From GCA-002733465 sp965230525 (GTDB taxonomy: Bacteria; Pseudomonadota; Gammaproteobacteria; Enterobacterales; Kangiellaceae), in assembly GCA_965230525.1 (NCBI GenBank), contig OZ246008.1:2728001-2792000 (forward strand): a stretch of DNA of 64,000 bases, in the 5' to 3' direction. Every line of letters begins with the position of its first letter. Within the stretch, counting starts at the first letter, position 1. Below are positions 17,841-24,461 of this stretch, one piece after another. The notes beneath the pieces were generated by a model. That model was not told where the DNA came from. It worked only from the letters and a program-made list of their open reading frames with translations, and made no database searches. The position numbers and the translations under genes were made by a program.

Positions 17841-18470
17841 TTAGGTTTCTCCATGGGTCCGAGTGCATTCGTAATATTTGACAAAATACCATCGAACGAA
17901 AATTCGATGCGGATAGAGAATGCTCTGAAAGATAAGGGCTACAATATCGACTTTGGCTTTATCTATCCTGATGATAAATATTGGGAATACGATGAAGAGG
18001 AGCTTGAATCGATTAAAGCAAAAACATCGATGCCTGTATGTGGAGCATTTGAAATATCCTGCCCATGTAACTCTGAGGAGGATCATCAAGCTCTAGGTGA
18101 AGCAGCTCTTATGGCAAGCGAGTATCTTTCTGGTTTCGTTGATTTCAACGGGGCTATTCACCCGGAACTACCTAGAAAAATGTATGAAGGTATGTGGCTA
18201 TGGGAAGAGGCTAATTGGTCAGATATAGAGCCCTATTTTTTGGAAATGATTGCAGGCATGAGCGGTAGGATCTACACAATCGAGTATGAAACTGCGAATG
18301 AAAGAGTTTGGGCTCATCACATTTGTGACACAGAGTTTATGGCCTGTTGGCTAAAGCACCCTATGTTCGGAATGATCAAATGAACCTAACAAATCAATTA
18401 ACTACGCGCCTTCGGCGCCGGACAGCTTACACTGCGCTTCGCTCCGTTCCAGCTGCCGGTTATTGAGGCG
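17841..18470 (+). mobile_element. Integron gene cassette A
   Basis: The cassette begins TTAGGT and its attC begins with ACCTAAC (18384), the exact complement of GTTAGGT, as required for one circularised cassette. It carries one gene in + orientation. Confidence 0.8.
17853..18383 (+). CDS. Cassette A protein, DUF6368-like
   Basis: The ATG at 17853 is chosen because it lies 12 bases inside the cassette boundary; the frame upstream to 17814 would cross the recombination point. The 176-residue product starts MGPSAFVIFDKIP and has a mixed alpha/beta pattern with Trp-rich C-terminal helices (MYEGMWLWEEANW, ACWLKHPMF). The opening and overall length resemble DUF6368 proteins, a family of unknown function; this is recalled similarity and not certain. 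No signal peptide or membrane segment. It is the first gene of the array, usually the best expressed. Confidence 0.7.
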   Translation: MGPSAFVIFDKIPSNENSMRIENALKDKGYNIDFGFIYPDDKYWEYDEEELESIKAKTSMPVCGAFEISCPCNSEEDHQALGEAALMASEYLSGFVDFNGAIHPELPRKMYEGMWLWEEANWSDIEPYFLEMIAGMSGRIYTIEYETANERVWAHHICDTEFMACWLKHPMFGMIK

Positions 18471-18476
18471 TTATGT
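18384..18476 (+). repeat. attC site of cassette A
   Basis: R'' box ACCTAAC at 18384-18390 and R' box GTTATGT at 18470-18476 bound an imperfect palindrome: TCAATTAAC near the left pairs with GTTATTGA near the right, and the inner part CGCGCC-TTCG-GGCGCCG-like hairpins form the bulge. Recombination falls after G18470. Confidence 0.8.
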
Positions 18477-18977
18477 GCAGATCGAAAAATGATTCCTGAA
18501 AATAAACACGATATGGATTCAATTGATGCATTAAAGAAAGCATCGAATGAAGAAGTCTTGGAGAATGCACCTCAACTACTAGAGTGGATGCAGGATTGCA
18601 ATTGGCCCATTTTTCACGGTGTAGTAGATAGGCTTTCGAGTCTAGGTGGAGAATTAAAACAAGAGATATGCCGAATTCTTAAGGGAAGCGATGCCATATT
18701 AAAAGCCAATATTATCGGCTATCTAATTCCTAAATTCGAAGTTAAGTATCAGGTTCTTTACACTGAACAACTAAAAGAACTACTGAAAAATGCAACAAAT
18801 GAAGATTTCCAAGAAGGTGTCGTAGATTTCATCGAAATGCAGCTATCAAATGTCGAGCCAAATACATAACAAATTGCTCCACCTGACACATACTGCTACG
18901 CTCGTTTTTGTGTGTGTCGCTGGCGCTCCATTTTCACACAAAAACGCTCTCCGCAGTATGTGCCGGTGAGCAAGGCG
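18471..18977 (+). mobile_element. Integron gene cassette B
   Basis: It starts TTATGT and its attC starts ACATAAC (18864), matching GTTATGT in reverse complement. It encodes one DUF5071-like protein. Confidence 0.82.
18489..18869 (+). CDS. Cassette B protein, DUF5071-like
   Basis: This 126-residue protein opens MIPENKHDMDSIDALKKAS and contains LEWMQDCNWPIFHGVVDRL, both characteristic of DUF5071, a family of small helical proteins seen in many mobile and accessory contexts. Function is unknown; related proteins occur among immunity-like proteins of polymorphic toxin loci, which is family-level knowledge and not shown here. The stop codon lies inside the attC, as is common in cassettes. Confidence 0.78.
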   Translation: MIPENKHDMDSIDALKKASNEEVLENAPQLLEWMQDCNWPIFHGVVDRLSSLGGELKQEICRILKGSDAILKANIIGYLIPKFEVKYQVLYTEQLKELLKNATNEDFQEGVVDFIEMQLSNVEPNT

Positions 18978-18983
18978 TTATGT
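18864..18983 (+). repeat. attC site of cassette B
   Basis: R'' ACATAAC at 18864-18870 and R' GTTATGT at 18977-18983 enclose a long palindrome: TTGCTC..ACC..CACATACTGC on the left pairs with GCAGTATGTG..GGT.GAGCAA on the right, leaving extrahelical bases, and an inner CGTTTTTGTGTG pairs with CACACAAAAACG. This is the clearest attC of the array. Confidence 0.9.
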
Positions 18984-19455
18984 GAGAAGGCTACCTAAAT
19001 GAGAATTTATTTGTTTTTTCTATTAATACTTATATCAGTTAAAGCTTATGCTTCGACAAAAATCGTTCCAGAAGAGATATTGACTAAATGGGGTTTCAAA
19101 ACCATTTCAGAAAGCGAAAACAGTCAAACAATTAAGGGCTTGAATGTACTAGCGATTGAGGTTAAATCTAATTGGTATGCTAGATATACCTTATCAAAGG
19201 AGTGCTTCAATTCAGAGAAGAGTGCAACTAAAAGAAGAAATGAAATAGAAACAAAGGATGATGAATTAAAGGGGCGTTTCTATGGTGTAACATTTATCGG
19301 CGGAAACTGCGTATATGTGTTCACCTCGCATGCGCCAATATTTAAGTTCTATGATAAGTCAAATATATTAAAGAAATTTGAAAACTATATTAGAGATACA
19401 CATAACCAGGCGCTGAAAAAAGACGCCAAGAACAACAGCGCTTTTTAGCGAAACG
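18978..19455 (+). mobile_element. Integron gene cassette C
   Basis: It starts TTATGT and its attC starts ACATAAC (19400). One exported-protein gene is carried. Confidence 0.78.
18999..19448 (+). CDS. Cassette C exported hypothetical protein
   Basis: This 149-residue protein has a signal peptide (MRIYLFFLLILISVKAYAS, cleavage near residue 18). The mature protein is lysine-rich with two cysteines (KECFN, GGNCVYVF) that may form a disulphide in the periplasm. No family is recognised. Its last 16 codons overlap the attC, so the C-terminal tail is set by recombination-site sequence. Confidence 0.7.
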   Translation: MRIYLFFLLILISVKAYASTKIVPEEILTKWGFKTISESENSQTIKGLNVLAIEVKSNWYARYTLSKECFNSEKSATKRRNEIETKDDELKGRFYGVTFIGGNCVYVFTSHAPIFKFYDKSNILKKFENYIRDTHNQALKKDAKNNSAF

Positions 19456-19461
19456 TTACAT
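19400..19461 (+). repeat. attC site of cassette C
   Basis: R'' ACATAAC (19400-19406) and R' GTTACAT (19455-19461). Left CGCTGAAAAAAG pairs imperfectly with right CTTTTTAGCG. It is short (56 bp to the cut point) and lies largely within the coding sequence. Confidence 0.72.
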
Positions 19462-19862
19462 ATAGAAGGGTGACATGGAAGACGCGGCATTTTTCACAAG
19501 TATAGCGATTAATGTAGGACTGTGCAGTATTGCTGTATTTCACTTTAAGAAGTGGTATAAATTCAATAAGCTTCCTAGATGGCAGGCATTTACTCTATAT
19601 AGTTTTAGTACTTTTTTAGCAGCCATTATAGCAGGATTTGGATTGCTTTCGATTTTGATCGATTTCTATGAAGGTTTAGGCTTTAAACAAGAGCTTGGAC
19701 ACCATGCGATAGCACTGATATCAATATTCCAGCTTTTTGTTCCTATTATTTCTATACCTGTAGGGCTGATATTTATTAACTGGCAGAAAATGGGAAATTC
19801 GAAATGAAAATATGTAACCATACATTTGAATCGACGCGAAAAACGCGCGTCTCAACTTTGCG
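19456..19862 (+). mobile_element. Integron gene cassette D
   Basis: It starts TTACAT and its attC starts ATGTAAC (19812), the reverse complement of GTTACAT. Confidence 0.78.
19475..19807 (+). CDS. Cassette D small membrane protein
   Basis: This 110-residue protein has three predicted membrane helices (about residues 5-22, 36-60 and 76-102) and basic loops. AGAAGGG lies seven bases before the ATG. No family is recognised. Small membrane proteins are frequent cargo of chromosomal integrons. Confidence 0.7.
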   Translation: MEDAAFFTSIAINVGLCSIAVFHFKKWYKFNKLPRWQAFTLYSFSTFLAAIIAGFGLLSILIDFYEGLGFKQELGHHAIALISIFQLFVPIISIPVGLIFINWQKMGNSK

Positions 19863-19868
19863 TTAAGA
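19812..19868 (+). repeat. attC site of cassette D
   Basis: R'' ATGTAAC (19812-19818) and R' GTTAAGA (19862-19868). The inner stem TTGA..GACGCG pairs with CGCGTC.TCAA across a short A-rich loop. It is among the shortest plausible attC sites. Confidence 0.7.
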
Positions 19869-20329
19869 CTACTATGGATGCAATGAAGATTTTACTCCTA
19901 TTACTCGTACTTTTAAGCTTTGATGCATTTGGAATTAATAAAATCTGTGAAGGAGAGAAATACGTTAGTATTCGTCACAATGACATCTCGCAAGAAAATG
20001 CAGTACTTATCGCCGATCTCGCTTTAAAGGATATAGGGGCTACTTACGATGAATCTGGAAGGGTATATTCCTACACTGGAGAACCTAGCAATGTTGTCCA
20101 TTTTAAGCTGGATTTTGAGTATGGCGACGAAGTAAGAATTATGAACTTCATAAAGTGTGGCTCGGAGAATAACGATACTTACAACAAAAAAATCAAGTTA
20201 ATGAATCAAATTGTCCAAAAGCTCAAGCATATTGTAAAACGAGAAAATTATAGCATCGATGAATCACAAGAATTGGATTCGATCATTTTTATTATGGAGA
20301 AACCGATATTTGACTGAGCAAGTCTTAAC
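19863..20329 (+). mobile_element. Integron gene cassette E, right end disturbed
   Basis: It starts TTAAGAC, and GTCTTAAC (20322-20329) after its gene is the exact reverse complement of GTTAAGAC, so the R'' box is present. The matching R' box is not found at normal distance; the cassette end is truncated or interrupted. Confidence 0.65.
19874..20317 (+). CDS. Cassette E exported hypothetical protein
   Basis: The ATG at 19874 lies just inside the cassette; the longer frame from 19826 starts within the previous attC and would hide the signal peptide. The 147-residue product begins MDAMKILLLLLVLLSFDAFG, a signal peptide with cleavage near residue 21. The mature part is alpha/beta with two cysteines (KICEGE, IKCGSE). 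No family is recognised. Confidence 0.68.
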   Translation: MDAMKILLLLLVLLSFDAFGINKICEGEKYVSIRHNDISQENAVLIADLALKDIGATYDESGRVYSYTGEPSNVVHFKLDFEYGDEVRIMNFIKCGSENNDTYNKKIKLMNQIVQKLKHIVKRENYSIDESQELDSIIFIMEKPIFD

Positions 20330-20661
20330 AACCCGCCCTGAGGTGGACAACAAGTCTATTATTAGCTTTTCATAGCGAACTCCATGAGAGGGGAACCTTT
20401 TGATTTCAACGCTTCAATATACTTTGATTCATCATATAGCGTTTTGGTTTTCCAGCATTTAAAAACAATTCGTAATAAATGCAATAAATGGGGTCAAGTC
20501 TTTCGTTGCCACATTATTGCAATAAATGGGGTCAAGTCTTTCGTTGCCACATTATCAAACGCAAGACAGTCATATAGCACGAAATATGTCCGCTTTTGGT
20601 ACAAAGCGACGATTAGGTTAAGTTGTTTACAGGTTGCGTTATGGGGTGACTAATCAACATT
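20318..20661. other. Disturbed right end of the cassette array
   Basis: The gap holds the R'' box of cassette E, a 38-bp tandem duplication and, at 20638-20644, a GTTATGG that could be a displaced R' box (GTTGTTTACAGGTTGCGTTA resembles the complement of the R'' side). The 89-codon frame across the duplication shows no coding character. Confidence 0.4.
20480..20555. repeat. Exact 38-bp tandem duplication
   Basis: The units 20480-20517 and 20518-20555 are identical; each contains TGCAATAAATGGGGTCAAGT and ends CACATTAT. The duplication lies inside the disturbed end of the cassette array. Confidence 0.92.
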
Positions 20662-20679
20662 TGTGCGAGATCTCTCACA
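20662..20679. promoter_or_regulatory. GacA/UvrY upstream activating box for sRNA 2
   Basis: TGTGCGAGATCTCTCACA differs at one base from the perfect palindrome before sRNA 1. It lies about 178 bp before the -10 element, and the next 60 bases (GTAAGC, AACGCTT and others) also resemble the sRNA 1 upstream region. Confidence 0.82.
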
Positions 20680-20825
20680 CGGCTGTAAGCCATCTCTTAA
20701 AACCACATCCGACATAACGCTTATCACTCAACGTCCAAAAAGCATAAGTTACTGAATAATAACAATATTAATTTAATGATAGGTGTTATTTTAATAAATT
20801 CTCGCAGTGAGATAATTCTGACCCA

Positions 20826-20854
20826 CTAGTTAACTTCTTAAATGCGACTACAAT
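20826..20854 (+). promoter_or_regulatory. Core promoter of CsrB-type sRNA 2
   Basis: CTAGTT (20826-20831), a 17-bp spacer and TACAAT (20849-20854) repeat the sRNA 1 promoter exactly at the hexamers. Confidence 0.7.
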
Positions 20855-20860
20855 GTTCGT

Positions 20861-21083
20861 GTGCTCAAGGAAATAGCACAAGGAACTGCCGATAAGGAAA
20901 GCAAGCCGTTGCATGGAGATGGCGAGACCAGAAGGTCTTAGGATGGATTTTAGGGGAGTGGAGTACAGGATTTACTCGATGGATTTTGGGGGAGTTAGGA
21001 GTCAATTGGATTGACAAAGGAATAAGCAAGGAACGAACCGCAAAAAATCTAAAGGCAACTCAGTATTGAGTTGCCTTTTTTTT
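20861..21083 (+). ncRNA. CsrB/RsmZ-type sRNA 2, CsrA/RsmA antagonist
   Basis: This transcript of about 223 nt has 15 GGA triplets (20869, 20882, 20896, 20915, 20941, 20945, 20955, 20960, 20968, 20981, 20991, 20998, 21008, 21019, 21030). Several sit in hairpin loops: GTGCT-caaggaaat-AGCAC at the 5' end, GAGTA-caggatt-TACTC at 20961-20977, and GTCAA-ttgga-TTGAC at 21001-21015. ACAAGGAAC after the first hairpin is shared with sRNA 1. It is a second, shorter paralogue of the same CsrA-sequestering class. The start is inferred from the -10 box. Confidence 0.85.
21054..21083 (+). terminator. Rho-independent terminator of sRNA 2
   Basis: GGCAACTCA and TGAGTTGCC form a perfect 9-bp stem around GTAT, followed by eight T. 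Confidence 0.95.
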
Positions 21084-21161
21084 CGCTTGCAAGAAACTAA
21101 ACTATGAATGTCTCATAGCCGCCCAATTTCCTTCATCGGCGCAAATCAAACGCTTCTATCA

Positions 21162-21179
21162 ATTAACGAATAAGTTAAT
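21162..21179. promoter_or_regulatory. Inverted repeat ATTAAC-N6-GTTAAT upstream of higBA
   Basis: The palindrome lies 45 bp before the higB start, where HigA-type antitoxins autoregulate. TATATT at 21213-21218 may be the -10, which would leave almost no leader. Confidence 0.45.
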
Positions 21180-21224
21180 CCATCAATTATTGATGCGTGA
21201 TGCGCACTATGCTATATTGATCTG

Positions 21225-21503
21225 ATGATAAAGTCATTTAAGCACAAAGGCCTTAAGAAGTACTTTGAAACCGGAAGCACGGCGGGTATTCAAATTAGCC
21301 ATGCAAAAAAGCTTAAAATGCAATTAGCAGCAATTGATACAGCGCATGATATTGAAGACGTTGACTTGCCTGGTTATCAATTACACCCATTAAAAGGAAA
21401 CCGTGAAGGGATTTGGTCAATTTCTGTCAATGGTAACTGGAGAGTCACGTTTGAGTTTACGGATGGAAATGCGTACATATTAAACTATGAGGATTATCAC
21501 TAA
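21225..21503 (+). CDS. higB: HigB-family toxin (RelE superfamily mRNA interferase)
   Basis: This 92-residue protein matches HigB: MIKSFKHKGLKKYFETG, then AKKLKMQLAAIDTA, LPGYQLHPLKGNREGIWSIS and NWRVTFEF near the C-terminus with the catalytic basic residues. HigB cleaves mRNA on the ribosome when free of antitoxin. Toxin-first order and the one-base TAATG overlap with the antitoxin gene are typical for higBA. It lies between the sRNA 2 terminator and a repair operon. Confidence 0.92.
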   Translation: MIKSFKHKGLKKYFETGSTAGIQISHAKKLKMQLAAIDTAHDIEDVDLPGYQLHPLKGNREGIWSISVNGNWRVTFEFTDGNAYILNYEDYH

Positions 21504-21796
21504 TGAGCATGTATAACCCACCTCATCCTGGCGAGTTTATAAAAGCCACCTATCTAGAACCTTTTGATTACAGCTGTCGATATTTAGCTAGTCAATTGGA
21601 TGTTGCTTCTTCTACTCTTAACCGAATACTGAAAGGTCAAAGTGGTATTACACCAGAAATGGCTTTGCGTTTGTCTAAGGCTGTTGGGAGAAGTCCAGAA
21701 AGCTGGCTTGCGATGCAAGATAACTATGATCTGTGGCAAGCTAAGCAAAAGGTCAATCTAGCAAAAGTTCAGACTGTCTCGTTTGAGGCGGCTTAA
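21503..21796 (+). CDS. higA: HigA-family antitoxin
   Basis: This 97-residue protein opens with the family signature NPPHPGEFIKATYLEP, followed by a Xre-type helix-turn-helix (SRYLASQL-like CRYLASQLDVASSTLNRILKG) and ends with the SPESWLAMQDNYDLWQA motif. It should bind HigB and repress the operon. The following nuclease gene starts 10 bases after its stop, so the antitoxin lies in the same transcript as the repair genes unless an internal promoter exists. Confidence 0.93.
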   Translation: MSMYNPPHPGEFIKATYLEPFDYSCRYLASQLDVASSTLNRILKGQSGITPEMALRLSKAVGRSPESWLAMQDNYDLWQAKQKVNLAKVQTVSFEAA

Positions 21797-21806
21797 GTAA
21801 AAAAAC

Positions 21807-24461
21807 ATGACCATTAAGTTTGACTATCAATCGTTAAAACCTCACCTATCGCCAGGCTTGCTGGTGCTTACCCCCAATTCTCGTACTCAAAAAGCGGTGT
21901 ATGCCGCGCGTATGTCAGAATTGGCTGAGGGTAAGGTAGATGCGGGGCTAACGGTCCAATCGATGTCGCAATTGATTGACGAATTGTGGTCCGAACTCTC
22001 CTTTGTTATCCCACTGCCCAAACGAATATCGGCGTTTGTTCTTAAAGTCTGGCTAGAAAAGCAAATTGAGTCTGAATCTGAGTGGACTTTAACCAATCCA
22101 GCCGGAGTGGCTAGCAAGGTGGTAGATGCCTATCAGAATCTTGTTCATTGGCGACTAGATATAAGTCAGCTAGCGCAAGCCGAATCGACCGAGATCGATT
22201 TTTTTATTCAATGGATATCAGACTATCAAACATTGGCCGAGGAAAAAGGATTACTGGCGGAATTTGCAGTTCTTGAGTTTGTTATAGACCACTTAAACCT
22301 GTTAGAAAACAAAATCGCCAAACAAGTATTAATGGTTGGTTTTAATCAATTGACACCATTAGAAAAGCTCTTTCTAAAACAACTAGAAAAACTTGGGATT
22401 AAAATAACCCACTACCAGCCGAAAATTAAACCTGCGCTTGCTAACCAATTTGTTTTTGATAGCCTCGATGAAGAACTGGAATTCGCTGCGCACTATGCTC
22501 ATCAAAAACAATTACAAGGAAAGACAGTGGCAATTGTTGTTGATCAGTTGGCCAATCATTTACCGCAAGTCCACCAGCAGTTTAGCCGAGTCTTTCAACC
22601 TGACGAAGCATTACCCTGGGTTGAGCTTAATAAGCCAGAGTACAATGTTTCTGCGGGTTTTCCATTATCCAAACAACCCGTGGTTAAAGCGGCACTCACT
22701 ATACTTAGTTTTCAGTCGCGAGGATTAAAACAGCAAGAAGTTCATTTTTTAAAAAACTCTCCTTTTATTGATTGGGGAGAACATGCCGATGAAATTAGAT
22801 ATTTTATCCATCAAATCTGTCTACAACCCAGAAAAATTTATTCTATCGACTTTTTTCTAAACAGTATTGAAGCTGCCCCCAATTTTAAAAGCCTAGCGTT
22901 ACTAAAGAAGCGACTTCAAGTCACTGCGGATCTCGGTCAAAGCAAAAAGCCCAGCGAGAAAATTGTGGAAAGCCTGAAATCATATTTGGCGACTTGGGGC
23001 TGGGAATTTAACAGCGATAAAGACAGTGATTTTGAATCCCAGGCTAAGCAGAGTTTTTTGATTGCCATTAATGGCTGCAAACGACTGGCAGATTTTTACG
23101 ACAGCATTAATTACCGAGAAGCGATTGACTTTTTAAAGCAACAGCTATTGCAACAAACGTTTCAAATTGCGAGTGACCGTGCGAATGTGCATGTGCTAGG
23201 TGTCCTTGAAGCAAGTGGATTGCAATTTGACGAGTTAATTTTAGTCGGGTTTACTCGCGATACATGGCCCCAGAAGAACAAGATTAATCCATTCCTGCCG
23301 CTCGACTTGCAGCGAGAATATTTAATGCCGGGTAGTTCAGCCGAAAGAGAATATCAATACGCATTGAGTTTGTCACAAAGTCTCCTTAATGCATCGAACA
23401 CCTTATTGGTTACATCGACTCGAAGTGAAGGTGAGAAGAAAAATAATGTTTCTCAATTCTTTGCGCATCTTAAAGAAATCGAAGCTAAGGAGTTCGTTGA
23501 GCTAGAGAATAGCTCACCCTTAAAACCAGATTTTGAATGGCTGGTCGATGATCAAATTGATCTCTCTAGTCACGCAATAAAAGGTGGCGCTTATTTATTA
23601 AGTGACTATGCAAAGTGCCCACTGATGGCCATGGCCAAGTATCAAATGCGACTTACTGGTTATGAACCAGTTGAAGTTGGGGTGGAGCCGCGTAGTAAAG
23701 GAACATGGTTACATGAGACAATGGAATTGATTTGGCAATCGATTAAATCGCAACAAGCACTCTGCGAATTGGATAGCAAGCAGTTAGAAGAATTGGTCGA
23801 CCTTTCACTTCACACTGCATTGGAAAATAATAAAGATTATTTACTATCGATCACTGAAAACGAAATTGTCGACTTAGAATATCAAAAATTGAAAAAGTTG
23901 ATAATGCAATGGCTAGCTCTTGAAAAAACGCGAAGCCAATTCGAAGTATGTGAGTTGGAGTCGGAGTATCGACTGTCCTTAGACCAGATCGAATTGAAAT
24001 TTAGGATCGATCGCATTGATAGAGTACACAACAATAAGCTAGAAGTGATTGATTACAAAACGGGTACAACAAAAATTAATGACTGGTTTGGTATCAGACC
24101 AACCGAAGCGCAAATGCCTGCTTATGTTTTGGCCTTAGCAGGTTCAGAGTTACACGGCTTAAACTATGCTCGAATAAAAACCGGCGAAGTCGCGCAAACC
24201 GGATTAGTTTTCGAAACTAATCAACCATGCATAAATAGCTTTGAACTGACTGAGTTTGGTGAAAAAATAGTTGCCGATAAACGATGCAAAGAGTTGACCT
24301 TTGAACAATTGAAAGCGCAGTGGCAAAAATCACTCGAACGACTTGCCGAAGGTATTCGAGTCGGTTATGCGCCGGTGTCACCCAAAGAACCAAACAAGAC
24401 TTGTACTTATTGTGACTTCAGCTCGGTGTGTCGAATTGCGGAGGAGCAGCCAAATGAATAG
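21807..24461 (+). CDS. AddB-like PD-(D/E)XK nuclease family protein
   Basis: This 884-residue protein is of the TIGR03623-type 'probable DNA repair protein' group. It has an inactive helicase-like N-terminal part (LLVLTPNSRTQKAVYAARM, LTVQSMSQLIDELW) and a C-terminal RecB-type nuclease domain: GTWLHETMELIW, FRIDRIDRV and EVIDYKTGTTKIN supply the His, Asp, Asp-x-Lys motif. Four cysteines for an Fe-S cluster are suggested by KCPLMAM (about residue 616) and TCTYCDFSSVC near the end, as in AddB. With the next gene it should process double-strand DNA ends. It overlaps that gene by eight bases. Confidence 0.85.
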   Translation: MTIKFDYQSLKPHLSPGLLVLTPNSRTQKAVYAARMSELAEGKVDAGLTVQSMSQLIDELWSELSFVIPLPKRISAFVLKVWLEKQIESESEWTLTNPAGVASKVVDAYQNLVHWRLDISQLAQAESTEIDFFIQWISDYQTLAEEKGLLAEFAVLEFVIDHLNLLENKIAKQVLMVGFNQLTPLEKLFLKQLEKLGIKITHYQPKIKPALANQFVFDSLDEELEFAAHYAHQKQLQGKTVAIVVDQLANHLPQVHQQFSRVFQPDEALPWVELNKPEYNVSAGFPLSKQPVVKAALTILSFQSRGLKQQEVHFLKNSPFIDWGEHADEIRYFIHQICLQPRKIYSIDFFLNSIEAAPNFKSLALLKKRLQVTADLGQSKKPSEKIVESLKSYLATWGWEFNSDKDSDFESQAKQSFLIAINGCKRLADFYDSINYREAIDFLKQQLLQQTFQIASDRANVHVLGVLEASGLQFDELILVGFTRDTWPQKNKINPFLPLDLQREYLMPGSSAEREYQYALSLSQSLLNASNTLLVTSTRSEGEKKNNVSQFFAHLKEIEAKEFVELENSSPLKPDFEWLVDDQIDLSSHAIKGGAYLLSDYAKCPLMAMAKYQMRLTGYEPVEVGVEPRSKGTWLHETMELIWQSIKSQQALCELDSKQLEELVDLSLHTALENNKDYLLSITENEIVDLEYQKLKKLIMQWLALEKTRSQFEVCELESEYRLSLDQIELKFRIDRIDRVHNNKLEVIDYKTGTTKINDWFGIRPTEAQMPAYVLALAGSELHGLNYARIKTGEVAQTGLVFETNQPCINSFELTEFGEKIVADKRCKELTFEQLKAQWQKSLERLAEGIRVGYAPVSPKEPNKTCTYCDFSSVCRIAEEQPNE

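Noticed and set aside
20384..20653. 89-codon frame across the 38-bp duplication
   Set aside because: It spans the tandem duplication and the broken cassette end, lacks a ribosome-binding site and has no coding character.
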